Assembly: GCF_000577245.1 (NCBI RefSeq)
Contig: NZ_CBYO010000007.1
Coordinates: 372,001 to 436,000 of the forward strand
Direction of reading: 5' to 3'
DNA from: Paucisalibacillus algeriensis
GTDB lineage: Bacteria > Bacillota > Bacilli > Bacillales > Amphibacillaceae
DNA length: 64,000 nucleotides
The translations under genes were made by a program, and so were the position numbers. The notes beneath the pieces are model-generated. The model was not told the DNA's origin. It did not search any database and saw nothing but the letters and a program-made list of their open reading frames with translations. Position 1 is the stretch's first letter. Every line of letters begins with the position of its first letter. Below, piece after piece: positions 29,239 to 37,737 of this stretch.

Positions 29239-30603
29239 TTGGACAAAAAGACTACGAAGAATTTAACCTTATTTTCGATTACGTGGCCAATTTTCATTGA
29301 AATTTTACTGCATATGTTAATGGGAAACGCAGATACACTTATGCTAAGTCAGTATTCTGATAAATCAGTTGCCGCAGTAGGGGTTTCTAATCAGATACTT
29401 TCTGTAGTTATTGTCATGTTTGGCTTTGTCGCACAGGGTGCCGCAGTTTTAATTGCACAAAATATCGGCGCAGATAAACCTAAAGCAGCTGGACAAATTG
29501 CCATTAACGCATTAAGTATGAATCTACTATTCTCGATCCTCCTTAGTCTAGTATTATATATTTGGGCTAAGCCAATTTTGCATGTAATGGATCTCCCTCA
29601 AGAACTAATGGATGAAGGGTTAGCCTATATGCAAATTGTTGGTGGCTTAATTTTCATTCAAGCATTAATCATGACAACAGGTGCTATATTAAGAAGCTAT
29701 GGTCATACGAAGGATACCATGATTGTAACTATTGGTATGAACATCCTTAATATTATTGGAAATTACTTTGTTATTTTCGGACCTTTTGGATTTCCTGTTC
29801 TAGGTGTTGAAGGAGTAGCTTATTCTACTGCTATTAGTAGATTATTGGGATTTATTGCTCTTGTTTTTCTACTCATTAAACGTGCAGATGGGGAGATTAA
29901 TTTTAAGCACTTTTTCCAGTATGAAAAAAACCATGTTAAAAGTCTATTAAAAATAGGTATCCCCTCTGCCGGGGAACAATTATCCTATAACGCCAGCCAA
30001 ATGGTTATTACCTACTTTGTCGCTCAACTAGGAACAATTGCGATTACGACAAAGGTATATACGCAAAATATTATGATGTTTATTTTCTTATTTTCAATCG
30101 CCATTGGTCAGGGCACGCAAATATTGATTGGTCATATGATTGGTGCAGGTAAAATAGAATATGCATATGAGCGAGCACTAAAGAGTTTACGTATTTCTAT
30201 CTTTGTATCTTTTGCTATTGGTGGAATTGTATATCTCGTTGCAAAACCATTTCTTGGTATTTTTACAGACAACGCGTCTATCATTGAGTCTGGTACATTT
30301 CTTTTACTGCTCACTATTGTGCTGGAGCCTGGTCGTGCTTTTAACCTTGTTATGATCAGTTCGTTAAGAGCTGCAGGGGATGTAAAGTTCCCTGTATATA
30401 TTGGTATTATTGTTATGTGGGGTGTAAGTGTAACCTTCAGTTGGTTTTTTGGAATTTTCCTCGGCCTTGGGTTAATAGGGATTTGGATTGGCTTTATAGC
30501 TGACGAATGGTTACGTGGTGTTTTAATGCTTCGCCGTTGGAAACAACGTAATTGGGTAAATATGAGTTTTGTACAGAAGGATACAGGAACGAAAGATGCA
30601 TGA
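29239..30603 (+). CDS. MATE family multidrug efflux protein
   Basis: This protein has 454 residues and 12 predicted helices in two homologous halves (MatE repeats, about 15-175 and 235-395). It opens ITWPIFIEILLHMLMGNADTLML, the typical MATE helix 1 with its polar residues. It would export cationic drugs or metabolites by proton or sodium antiport. The start is TTG 29239 behind AGAAAGAAGGAAAAATA. It is the second exporter in a row after the MFS gene, but separately transcribed. It is unrelated in close sequence to the MATE protein at 33664-35010. Confidence 0.88.
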   Translation: MDKKTTKNLTLFSITWPIFIEILLHMLMGNADTLMLSQYSDKSVAAVGVSNQILSVVIVMFGFVAQGAAVLIAQNIGADKPKAAGQIAINALSMNLLFSILLSLVLYIWAKPILHVMDLPQELMDEGLAYMQIVGGLIFIQALIMTTGAILRSYGHTKDTMIVTIGMNILNIIGNYFVIFGPFGFPVLGVEGVAYSTAISRLLGFIALVFLLIKRADGEINFKHFFQYEKNHVKSLLKIGIPSAGEQLSYNASQMVITYFVAQLGTIAITTKVYTQNIMMFIFLFSIAIGQGTQILIGHMIGAGKIEYAYERALKSLRISIFVSFAIGGIVYLVAKPFLGIFTDNASIIESGTFLLLLTIVLEPGRAFNLVMISSLRAAGDVKFPVYIGIIVMWGVSVTFSWFFGIFLGLGLIGIWIGFIADEWLRGVLMLRRWKQRNWVNMSFVQKDTGTKDA

Positions 30604-30676
30604 TATTTGAAATTGGTATAGTGATAATGCTATCATTCAATCATTCCATTTAATTCTTGAAAGAAAGTGATGGCTA

Positions 30677-30922
30677 ATGGGTATTGTTGTTGTTGAGATA
30701 TGTGATGGTAATGCGATTACTACTTTAGATATAGAGGGGATTCTTGAAGAGGAGTTTCCTGAGGTCGCGGTTTTAACGAGTGATTGTTTGTCGTTTTGCG
30801 GATTGTGTAGGGTAAAGCCCTATGCAATTGTGAATAATCGGAGGATATTTGGAAAGAGTCCTGAGGATTGTTTGGATAAGATTAGGGAAGTTATTAGGGA
30901 AGAACTGGCTATCTATCAGTAA
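30677..30922 (+). CDS. DUF1450 (YuzB-like) small cysteine-rich protein
   Basis: This is a cytoplasmic protein of 81 residues in the DUF1450 family. Conserved cysteines are C9 and the motif CLSFCGLC (37-44), a possible metal or iron-sulfur site (inference), followed by PYAIVN and FGKSPEDC. Family function is unknown. The stop codon lies inside the terminator hairpin, so the gene is monocistronic. The binding site AAGAAAGTGATGGCT before ATG 30677 is moderate. Confidence 0.8.
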   Translation: MGIVVVEICDGNAITTLDIEGILEEEFPEVAVLTSDCLSFCGLCRVKPYAIVNNRRIFGKSPEDCLDKIREVIREELAIYQ

Positions 30923-30938
30923 GACAGCCAGTTCTTTT
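30900..30938 (+). terminator. Terminator of the DUF1450 gene
   Basis: AAGAACTGGCT (30900-30910, within the last codons) and AGCCAGTTCTT (30926-30936) are an 11-base perfect stem followed by TTG. Confidence 0.85.
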
Positions 30939-30999
30939 GTTCTTTCGACATTTTTTATTGCCGGGGAAATAATTTGTCATTATTTCTGGACATGTCCGC

Positions 31000-31240
31000 G
31001 GCCTGAATACACTTCGCTTTTATTGCCAGCACAGTGGAGACATCTGTTCGAAGGACGTAGCGTTCTTACCTTTTGAACCCCTAATTCGCACTGTGGGGTC
31101 TCACCGATGCCTATCCACCCTTAGGACAATGGTTTTCGATGGGGCGAGTAAGCGCAGTCCCAAGGAATGCTTCGACAGCATGACATCGCACGATAGAAAA
31201 AGCGTTTTTCTTTTTCAAGGAGTCTTCGTGTATTCGGGCC
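31000..31240. repeat. Interspersed element with inverted ends, copy A (241 bp)
   Basis: GGCCTGAATACAC (31000-31012) is mirrored by GTGTATTCGGGCC (31228-31240) with one mismatch. The interior is clearly richer in G and C than flanking DNA and encodes nothing convincing. At 31027-31052 a 26-base core containing GACATCTGTTCGAA matches 22 of 26 bases of the element at 61713-61834, at nearly the same distance from the left end (27 and 25 bases). It resembles a decayed miniature element or a structured RNA. It lies between two convergent genes. Confidence 0.6.
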
Positions 31241-31297
31241 ACTCAGAGGTTATACCAACTTCCTCCTTCTCTTATAAACCTTACATTGAAATAACTA

Positions 31298-32470
31298 TTA
31301 CAAACTTGCTTTAAATATCTCTAATGAGTCTTCTTTTGTTAGCTTTTTAAAATTACCGTAGGCAGGTGAGGCAACTACGGTTTTTTCAGCCATGATTTCT
31401 AGGGAGCTGTCGTCTATTCCGTAGTCGGATAGTTTGGATGGGGCTCCGATGCTATTCCAGAATTGGCGTAGTTTTTCTATTCCTTCTACGGCTATGTCTT
31501 TGTCTGTTTTCCCTTCTGAATTTACGTTGAAGACGCGTACTGCTAATTGTTTAAATCGGAATACGTTTTCATCGTCTAGAACGTGATTCATCCAATTGGG
31601 GAATAGTATAGCTAGACCCCCACCATGTGGTATGTCGTGTACGGCACTTACCGCATGTTCTAGGTTGTGGGTTGCCCAGTCGCCACGGAATCCCATGTTA
31701 AGCATATTGTTTAATGCGAGTGTTCCGGATAACATAATGGTTTCCCGTAGCTCATAATTTTCCAAGTCCATCAAAAGTTTTGGAGCTGTTTCCATAACTG
31801 TAATTAAGACAGATTCACAAAAACGGTCTTGCACTTTTGTATTTGTAGTTTGATGGAAATAATGCTCCAATACATGTGACATCATGTCAACTATCCCATA
31901 AATAGTTTGATTTTCTGGTACGGAAAACGTATGGGTTGGATCTAAGATTGAAAACTTGGGAAATGTGTATGGTGCTGCACCCCAGCCATGCTTTTCATTC
32001 TCTTCCCAATTTGTAATCACAGAACCACTATTCATTTCTGAACCTGTTGCAGAAAGTGTTAATACAGTTCCAAACGGAAGGGCATCACTCGCAATATGCT
32101 TTTTCGTCACAATATCCCACATATCTATTTCGGTTTTTGCACCTACTGCAATTGCCTTTGTACAATCAATTGTGCTACCACCACCAACAGCTAGTAAAAA
32201 TTCAATTCCTTCCTTCTTACAAATTTCAACCCCTTTACGTACAGTTGATATTCTTGGGTTTGGCTCAACTCCTGGTAACTCAAAAACCTCTGCATTGATT
32301 TCAGCAAGCTTTTCCATAACAGTATTATAGATACCATTATGTTTAATGCTTCCACCACCGTAAATAAGAAGCACCTTTCTACCATACGGTTTTACTTGGT
32401 CGGGCAGTGCATCTAATTGCCCTTTACCAAAGATAAGTTTTGTTGGGTTGTAATATGTAAAGTTATCCAA
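31298..32470 (-). CDS. Iron-containing (type III) alcohol dehydrogenase, YugJ/BdhA-like
   Basis: This NAD(P)-dependent dehydrogenase has 390 residues. The dinucleotide-binding loop is [12 protein letters not shown] (about 93-104). Metal ligands are Asp and His in [14 protein letters not shown] (about 193-206) and later His residues in [20 protein letters not shown]. This is the butanol dehydrogenase type that reduces aldehydes to alcohols in the cytoplasm. The start is TTG 32470 behind ATAGGAGGAATAAAAA. It begins 12 bases after the RidA gene, so the two are likely co-transcribed. A RidA partner would suit clean-up of reactive carbonyl or imine products (inference). Confidence 0.88.
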   Translation of the reverse strand: MDNFTYYNPTKLIFGKGQLDALPDQVKPYGRKVLLIYGGGSIKHNGIYNTVMEKLAEINAEVFELPGVEPNPRISTVRKGVEICKKEGIEFLLAVGGGSTIDCTKAIAVGAKTEIDMWDIVTKKHIASDALPFGTVLTLSATGSEMNSGSVITNWEENEKHGWGAAPYTFPKFSILDPTHTFSVPENQTIYGIVDMMSHVLEHYFHQTTNTKVQDRFCESVLITVMETAPKLLMDLENYELRETIMLSGTLALNNMLNMGFRGDWATHNLEHAVSAVHDIPHGGGLAILFPNWMNHVLDDENVFRFKQLAVRVFNVNSEGKTDKDIAVEGIEKLRQFWNSIGAPSKLSDYGIDDSSLEIMAEKTVVASPAYGNFKKLTKEDSLEIFKASL

Positions 32471-32482
32471 TTTTTATTCCTC

Positions 32483-32860
32483 CTATTCAAAAACTACAAT
32501 TGCATCTATCTCTACTAGTACATCCTTTGGTAACCGACTCACTTCAACTGTCGCACGTGCAGGATAAGGTTTTTCTAGATAACTACCATAAATTTCATTT
32601 ACCGTAGCAAAATCCTCCATTGAAGATAAGTAAATTGTAAACTTACCAACTTTAGAAAAGTTAGCCCCTGCTTCATGTAGAATTGCCTTTAAATTTTCCA
32701 TTACTTGTTTTGTTTGAGCCTCTATTCCTGTTACAACCTCTCCAGTTTCCGGATTAATACCAATCTGCCCAGATACAAATAGTAAATTGCCTAGTTCCAC
32801 TGCCTGAGAATATGGCCCAATTGCGGCAGGGGCTTTTTTTGTAAAAACTTCTTTTCCCAT
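32483..32860 (-). CDS. ridA: RidA family enamine/imine deaminase
   Basis: This protein has 125 residues with the family hallmarks AAIGPYSQAV (about 11-20), FVSGQIGINPETGE (about 28-41), Arg in PYPARATVEVSRLP (about 99-112) and a C-terminal VEIDAIV. Glu and Arg at these positions bind the substrate carboxylate. RidA hydrolyses reactive enamines/imines made by PLP enzymes. ATG 32860 follows GAAGGAGGAAATAGC; the 20 codons upstream are unsupported. It is cytoplasmic, probably trimeric. It lies just upstream of the alcohol dehydrogenase in the same direction. Confidence 0.9.
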   Translation of the reverse strand: MGKEVFTKKAPAAIGPYSQAVELGNLLFVSGQIGINPETGEVVTGIEAQTKQVMENLKAILHEAGANFSKVGKFTIYLSSMEDFATVNEIYGSYLEKPYPARATVEVSRLPKDVLVEIDAIVVFE

Positions 32861-32920
32861 GCTATTTCCTCCTTCAATACTTTTGTTTACATCATAGCGC
32901 TTTTGAATCCTGATAGCCAT

Positions 32921-33526
32921 TTATTGATGTTCTTTTATACGGTCTACATAGCCCATGACTGATTTTACATAATAGATATCGCCGTAACAGGCATTGAACT
33001 GCTTCGCTTCTTTTCTTAAGCAAGTGTATATGGATTGGTCTGGGGCGTTTTCATACATCTCTTTCGAAAAAGAAATGGCTACTTCTTGTGTATAGTGTCC
33101 GGTTTTTTCCTGTACATAATTAATAAACCCTCTTCCAAAATTATAAGATTGGATGGCTAGTTCTAGATCATAACTCGCATCTTTTAGTGTTTCTGAAAAG
33201 TAAAATACGCCTTGTTTAATCGAAAGTTCAGGATCATCAATACATCCAATTTGTCCACAATAGCTTTCCGATGATTGCATGGGGTCAGTCCCCCTTCCAC
33301 CGGATTCCTGCATCATCATTGCTAACAATATATCAACATAACTCGCTATCTGGTATTCTTCTGCATATTTTTCAACAAGTGGCTTATATTTCAGGACTTC
33401 TTCATTAACAGCTGGCTCTTTCCATTGGTTTTTATCAACAACAAGTGATAGTAACACCAAAACCACTACAAGACCCACAGCTAAATATGTCGTTTGCTTG
33501 ATCGCTTTTTTTGTTTGTTTTTTCAT
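32921..33526 (-). CDS. Membrane-anchored lysozyme-like (muramidase) protein
   Basis: This protein has 201 residues, a basic N-terminus, one membrane helix (about 13-30) and an extracytoplasmic lysozyme-like domain (PF13702 type, as in the N-terminal domain of CwlT). The probable catalytic Glu is E74 in MMMQESGG; downstream are DPMQSSES and AIQSYNFGRGFI, typical of this fold. Cysteines C90 and C95 and a later pair may form disulfides. It would cut glycan strands of peptidoglycan at the membrane surface. Its promoter region holds the DnaA-box-like cluster. Confidence 0.82.
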   Translation of the reverse strand: MKKQTKKAIKQTTYLAVGLVVVLVLLSLVVDKNQWKEPAVNEEVLKYKPLVEKYAEEYQIASYVDILLAMMMQESGGRGTDPMQSSESYCGQIGCIDDPELSIKQGVFYFSETLKDASYDLELAIQSYNFGRGFINYVQEKTGHYTQEVAISFSKEMYENAPDQSIYTCLRKEAKQFNACYGDIYYVKSVMGYVDRIKEHQ

Positions 33527-33555
33527 ATCCCCATCACTCTACATCTATAATATAG

Positions 33556-33660
33556 TTATCCACAGAAAAAGCATAAAACATGTCAATATTTCGTACCTTT
33601 TGTCAAAACCCACTACAAAATATTGAGGTTATCCTCAATCTATCCACAATTTGTGTATAA
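33556..33660. promoter_or_regulatory. Cluster of DnaA-box-like sequences
   Basis: TTATCCACA (33556-33564) is a perfect DnaA box. TTATCCTCA (33629-33637), CTATCCACA (33640-33648) and, on the minus strand, TTATACACA (33652-33660) each differ at one position from it; the last still fits TTATNCACA. ATTGAGG-TTAT-CCTCAAT is also a palindrome here. The cluster occupies the gap between the lysozyme-like gene and the MATE gene. Confidence 0.5.
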
Positions 33661-33663
33661 GTT

Positions 33664-35010
33664 TCAATTTTTTCTCTCTTTAAATAATACCTTCTCTCGC
33701 CATCTTCCAAACCGAAAGTACAGAAAGGCAAATACACTACTAATCATGAAGCTCACACCCATTCCCATCGCAATCCCACTATTGCCATATAACGCTGAGA
33801 AAAGAAATGTTAATGGATATCTCAGTATCCAGAACGAGATAATATTGAGCACTAATACCTGGTACATGGCTCCAGCAGCACGTACAACTCCATTTAATAT
33901 GAAATTAATTCCTAAGAATGGATAGCAAAGTGCGATTACTTTTAAATATGTTGCACCAAATTGAACAGCTTCCTCTTCTTGGATAAAAAGTCGAACAGCA
34001 TGTTCTGCTAGTAACACCACTAGTAAACCAATGAAAACCATGATTACAAAGTTATACAAAACACCGTATTTGGCAATTTTATTTACACGGTCCCAATTCT
34101 TAATCCCAATATTCTGCCCACTCATGCTTCCTACCGCAGTTCCAAGTGCATGTGCTGGAAGCATAATGATACTATCTAAACGTTGTGCTGCACCAAATCC
34201 ACCAACTACTGAAGGACCAAAGGAAGTTACAACACTCATGATTGCGGCAGAACCTGCAGATATAACAGACATTTGTAACCCTGAAGGAATGCCTAAATGT
34301 AGAATCAGCTTAATTTCCTGCCACTTCGGAAGCCTTGGTACAGTAAACGGAGCAAGCTTTTTATGTAGGACATGAATAATTCCATATAAAAAAGCAAATC
34401 CCTGTGAAATTATTGTTGCATATGCCGCACCTTCTACTCCTAGCTTAAATACAGCAATAAATAGCGGATCCATCACTAGGTTTAACATAACCGCTATAAG
34501 TACAAATTTCAATGGGGTTTTACTATCCCCTAATGCACGAAGGGCTGTACTAATAAAGTTGTATCCAAATAAGAACAACATTCCAAGAAAGTTAATCTGT
34601 AAATAGGATGTAGCTAGTCCTAGTATTTCAACTGGCGTTCCTAATAAACGAAGAAGATTTTCAGCAAATACAAACCCAATAACTCCTAAGGAAACAGACA
34701 TGATTGTCAATAATACAACAAATGCATTTAAATATCGTTTTAATCCATCCTGATTCTTTTGACCTTTTTGTTGTGAAAGAATAGTTAATGCTGCATTATT
34801 TAATCCAATGATAAAGGATAGTACAGTAAAAATAATCGTTCCTGAAACAGCAACTGCACCTAATGCATTCGCACCAAGCAAGTTGCCAACCCATAAGCTA
34901 TCAATTAATTGATAAGAAGTCTGGAGTAAATTCGCTAGTAGTATTGGTCCAGAAAATACGATTAACTGTCTCCAAATATTCCCTTGTGTAAAATCATGTT
35001 GCTTTTTCAT
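33664..35010 (-). CDS. MATE family efflux transporter
   Basis: This protein has 448 residues and 12 predicted helices in two MatE halves. It opens KKQHDFTQGNIWRQLIVFSGPILLANLLQ, with the DSLWVGNLLG segment after helix 1 that is typical of NorM/DinF-like transporters. It probably exports drugs or metabolites by cation antiport. ATG 35010 lies 12 bases after GGAAGGG; the ATG at 35031 has no good site, but I cannot exclude it. It is monocistronic, downstream of the TRAP operon terminator. Confidence 0.85.
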   Translation of the reverse strand: MKKQHDFTQGNIWRQLIVFSGPILLANLLQTSYQLIDSLWVGNLLGANALGAVAVSGTIIFTVLSFIIGLNNAALTILSQQKGQKNQDGLKRYLNAFVVLLTIMSVSLGVIGFVFAENLLRLLGTPVEILGLATSYLQINFLGMLFLFGYNFISTALRALGDSKTPLKFVLIAVMLNLVMDPLFIAVFKLGVEGAAYATIISQGFAFLYGIIHVLHKKLAPFTVPRLPKWQEIKLILHLGIPSGLQMSVISAGSAAIMSVVTSFGPSVVGGFGAAQRLDSIIMLPAHALGTAVGSMSGQNIGIKNWDRVNKIAKYGVLYNFVIMVFIGLLVVLLAEHAVRLFIQEEEAVQFGATYLKVIALCYPFLGINFILNGVVRAAGAMYQVLVLNIISFWILRYPLTFLFSALYGNSGIAMGMGVSFMISSVFAFLYFRFGRWREKVLFKERKN

Positions 35011-35070
35011 TCTGAAAAACAACCCTTCCATTTATAATCCAATATCAATTGTACCATTTCGAAATGAAAA

Positions 35071-35103
35071 GGGAAGGTTTCTCAAAACTTGAGAAACCTT
35101 CCC
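35071..35103 (-). terminator. Terminator of the TAXI-TRAP operon
   Basis: GGGAAGGTTTCTCAA and TTGAGAAACCTTCCC form a 15-base perfect stem, followed by TTTTC on the minus strand. Confidence 0.8.
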
Positions 35104-35114
35104 ATATTCTATTA

Positions 35115-37121
35115 TTAAGCTTCTGCTTGTAATTTCTCACCTGAACCTCGATTGCCTTTGAATAAGAATTGATAAGCAAGCATTAGAACAAATAATACTA
35201 GGCCAATAATATCACTATAACCTTCTGGGTACATGAGTAGTAGACCGGTAATAACGGAAATGGTTCTTTCGATACCGTTCAGTTTCTTATACCAGAATCC
35301 TATCAACCCAGCCCCAATAGCTATCATACCCGTTAATGCTGTGATTAATATCCACACAACGCCTCCGATTGTTGTATCAATCATAAGCATCTCCGGATTT
35401 AATACAAACATATATGGAATGATAAAGGCTGCAATTGCAAGTTTTGAAGCATTAAAACCAGTTCGTATTGGTTCTCCACCAGATATTCCCGAGGCAGCAA
35501 ACGCTGCTAATGCAACCGGTGGTGTTATATCCGCAACAATTCCAAAATAGAACACAAACATATGTGCAGCAAGTACTGGAATTGCAACATCAAGCTGAGA
35601 GTTTAATGCCAAAATAGCAGGCAATGCAATGGTTGATGTAATAATATAGTTTGCAGTTGTTGGTGAACCCATTCCCAAGATAATAGATGCAACCATAGTA
35701 AATGCTAGGGTTAATAATAATTGAACGTTGATGTTTGATGTAAGAGCACCAGCAATATCAACAATTCCATTGCCAAGCTTTAATCCTAAGCCTGTTTTCG
35801 TTACTACCCCAACAATCATACCTGCACTTGCCGTCGCGGCAGCAACCCCTAATGCCGTACGAGCACCTGAAGTTAATGCATCCACAAATTTTCTCGGAGT
35901 AATGCGGGTTTCTTTCATGAACAAGCTAACAATAATGGCAGAAAGAATACCTAATAATGCAGTTCTTTCAATACTGTAACCCATGAATAATAAAATAATA
36001 ATGACAAAGATTGGAATTAATAGATGGATCTTTTTGAATACCTCTTTCTTTGGAGGTATTTCACTCTCTGGTAGACCTGTTAAACCTGTTTTCTTAGCTT
36101 CCAGATGCGTCATGATCCAAATTCCCGCAAAATATAGTATTGCTGGGATTAGCGCGGCTTTTGCAATTTCCCAATATGGAACTCCTGCAAATTCAATCAT
36201 TAAGAAAGCTGCAGCACCCATAATTGGTGGCATTATTTGACCACCTGTTGAAGCAGCAGCCTCAACAGCACCTGCGAATTCTTTTCGATAACCAAGACGT
36301 TTCATCAGTGGAATCGTATAAGCACCGGTCGTAACCGTATTGGCAACCGAGCTACCTGAAATAGTACCGTTCAAAGCACTAGAGAAAATCGCAACTTTAG
36401 CTGGTCCACCTGTTCTTCTTCCAGCTAGAGAAATGGCTAGATCATTGAAATACGTACCAACACCTGTCTTTACTAGAAACGCACCAAATAATAGGAATAA
36501 GAAGATAAATGTAGACGATACCTTTAATGGAGTACCAAGAATACCTTCCGTAGTGAAAAACATCGTATTAATCAACTGATTTAAACTTAAGCCTCTATGC
36601 GCTAGCATTCCTGGCATGAACTGCCCCAGAAGTGCATAGAGCAAAGCCAAACCTGCAATGATTGTAATTGGCAGTCCAACAGCACGTCTTGTAGCTTCCA
36701 AGGTTAGCAATATTGCAATACCACCAATGATCATTTGCACCATGTCTATTGAGCCTATTTGTTGTACAAGTTCTTCATAAAATACCGGCCAGTATAAACA
36801 CACGACGATAGATAATCCCGCAAGTATATAATCAAACCATGCAACCTTTCGTTTATTTCCACCCTTCTTAGCTGGGAATAAAAGAAAGATTAGCACTAAA
36901 GCAAATCCTAAGTGGATTGTACGTTGAATATAGGCTGTATATGCTCCAAAATAACCAGTAAACAATTGGAAGAGCGAGAATGCAATTAACAGAACAAAAA
37001 CTATTATAGCAGCAATACCTGTTAAATTACGTGTATTTGACTCTTGATCATATTTTTGCATTAGGGCTTCTTGTTCTTCTGGTGTTAGTTCTACGTTTTC
37101 GTGCTTATTCTTTTCAGTCAC
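35115..37121 (-). CDS. TRAP transporter, fused 4TM/12TM permease (TAXI type)
   Basis: This is a 668-residue membrane protein that fuses the small DctQ-like module (about 35-160, four helices) to the large DctM-like module (about 165-640). DctM motifs include SGSSVANTVTTGAYTIPLMKRLG and GMGSPTTANYII, which form the substrate and Na+ sites in the family. It imports an organic acid with a sodium gradient. It starts GTG 37121 behind AAAGGAGTGAAAATTC and overlaps the DUF1850 gene by 8 bases. The TAXI receptor is encoded upstream. Substrate unknown. Confidence 0.9.
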   Translation of the reverse strand: MTEKNKHENVELTPEEQEALMQKYDQESNTRNLTGIAAIIVFVLLIAFSLFQLFTGYFGAYTAYIQRTIHLGFALVLIFLLFPAKKGGNKRKVAWFDYILAGLSIVVCLYWPVFYEELVQQIGSIDMVQMIIGGIAILLTLEATRRAVGLPITIIAGLALLYALLGQFMPGMLAHRGLSLNQLINTMFFTTEGILGTPLKVSSTFIFLFLLFGAFLVKTGVGTYFNDLAISLAGRRTGGPAKVAIFSSALNGTISGSSVANTVTTGAYTIPLMKRLGYRKEFAGAVEAAASTGGQIMPPIMGAAAFLMIEFAGVPYWEIAKAALIPAILYFAGIWIMTHLEAKKTGLTGLPESEIPPKKEVFKKIHLLIPIFVIIILLFMGYSIERTALLGILSAIIVSLFMKETRITPRKFVDALTSGARTALGVAAATASAGMIVGVVTKTGLGLKLGNGIVDIAGALTSNINVQLLLTLAFTMVASIILGMGSPTTANYIITSTIALPAILALNSQLDVAIPVLAAHMFVFYFGIVADITPPVALAAFAASGISGGEPIRTGFNASKLAIAAFIIPYMFVLNPEMLMIDTTIGGVVWILITALTGMIAIGAGLIGFWYKKLNGIERTISVITGLLLMYPEGYSDIIGLVLFVLMLAYQFLFKGNRGSGEKLQAEA

Positions 37122-37644
37122 GAATTTTCACTCCTTTCAGTAATTGCCATAATGATAGATTCTTAATTTTAATCGTAAATCTGGCACCTGGTTCAAAGTA
37201 ATCTTTAAACCATGCGATATGTTCGTTTTGATCTCCCCATACCAGTCGATGCCTAGGAACCGTTTTTCCATTTCGCAGATTGATAAAAGGAAAAACCCTA
37301 TTCATATCTTTTATATGAATTTTTCCATCTTCATATTCTAAAGTTCCACCTTCAACAGAATTAGCTGGCATACCAATACCATACTGCTCGTAAATCATTC
37401 CATTTTGTTTAATCGAATGATCTGGTAAGACTTCATAGATTTCGACTACATCTGTCAGGTGTATAGAATGCGTAAATATAATTTGAAATGAGTCCCCTTC
37501 TTCAGTTGGAAGGAACGCCTCAATATGGTTTGTATTTTCTTTGTAAAATACTAGGGCAGTTCGGAAGGGAACAAAAAGTATCAATGATAGGGCTAACAGT
37601 AGGAGAAAAATAATTATAAATCGTTTTTGTACTAGTTTTAGCAT
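37114..37644 (-). CDS. DUF1850 protein of the TAXI-TRAP operon
   Basis: This protein has about 176 residues: one N-terminal membrane helix (about 8-26), then an extracytoplasmic domain with FTHSIHLTDVVEIYEV and MPANSVEGG, the DUF1850 pattern. DUF1850 genes recur between TAXI receptors and fused permeases, so it is probably an accessory subunit (inference). ATG 37644 has a weak binding site (TTTTTTGGG), so the start is uncertain. The 22 codons upstream run through a hairpin and are rejected. Confidence 0.75.
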   Translation of the reverse strand: MLKLVQKRFIIIFLLLLALSLILFVPFRTALVFYKENTNHIEAFLPTEEGDSFQIIFTHSIHLTDVVEIYEVLPDHSIKQNGMIYEQYGIGMPANSVEGGTLEYEDGKIHIKDMNRVFPFINLRNGKTVPRHRLVWGDQNEHIAWFKDYFEPGARFTIKIKNLSLWQLLKGVKIRD

Positions 37645-37670
37645 GCTGACACAACCCAAAAAATGGACTG

Positions 37671-37708
37671 ACCGGCTATCTGATCCTGTATCAGGCAATA
37701 AGCCGGCC
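37671..37708 (-). promoter_or_regulatory. Intercistronic hairpin between TAXI receptor and DUF1850
   Basis: ACCGGCT (37671-37677) and AGCCGGC (37701-37707) flank an inner CCTGATA/TATCAGG-like arm, a strong stem 30 bases past the receptor stop. The minus strand continues CAGTCCATTTTTTGGG, so partial termination or 3'-end protection of receptor mRNA is possible. Confidence 0.55.
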
Positions 37709-37737
37709 AATATCCATCATACTATATTTTATTTATA

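Noticed and set aside
28968-29300. Overlapping ORFs of 60-110 codons across the degenerate repeat patch 2
   Set aside because: No ribosome binding site, composition follows the repeat units, and one runs into the MATE gene in another frame.
30849-31314. ORFs of 73-75 codons inside element A
   Set aside because: They cross the DUF1450 terminator and the inverted ends of the element, with no binding site and no protein-like pattern.
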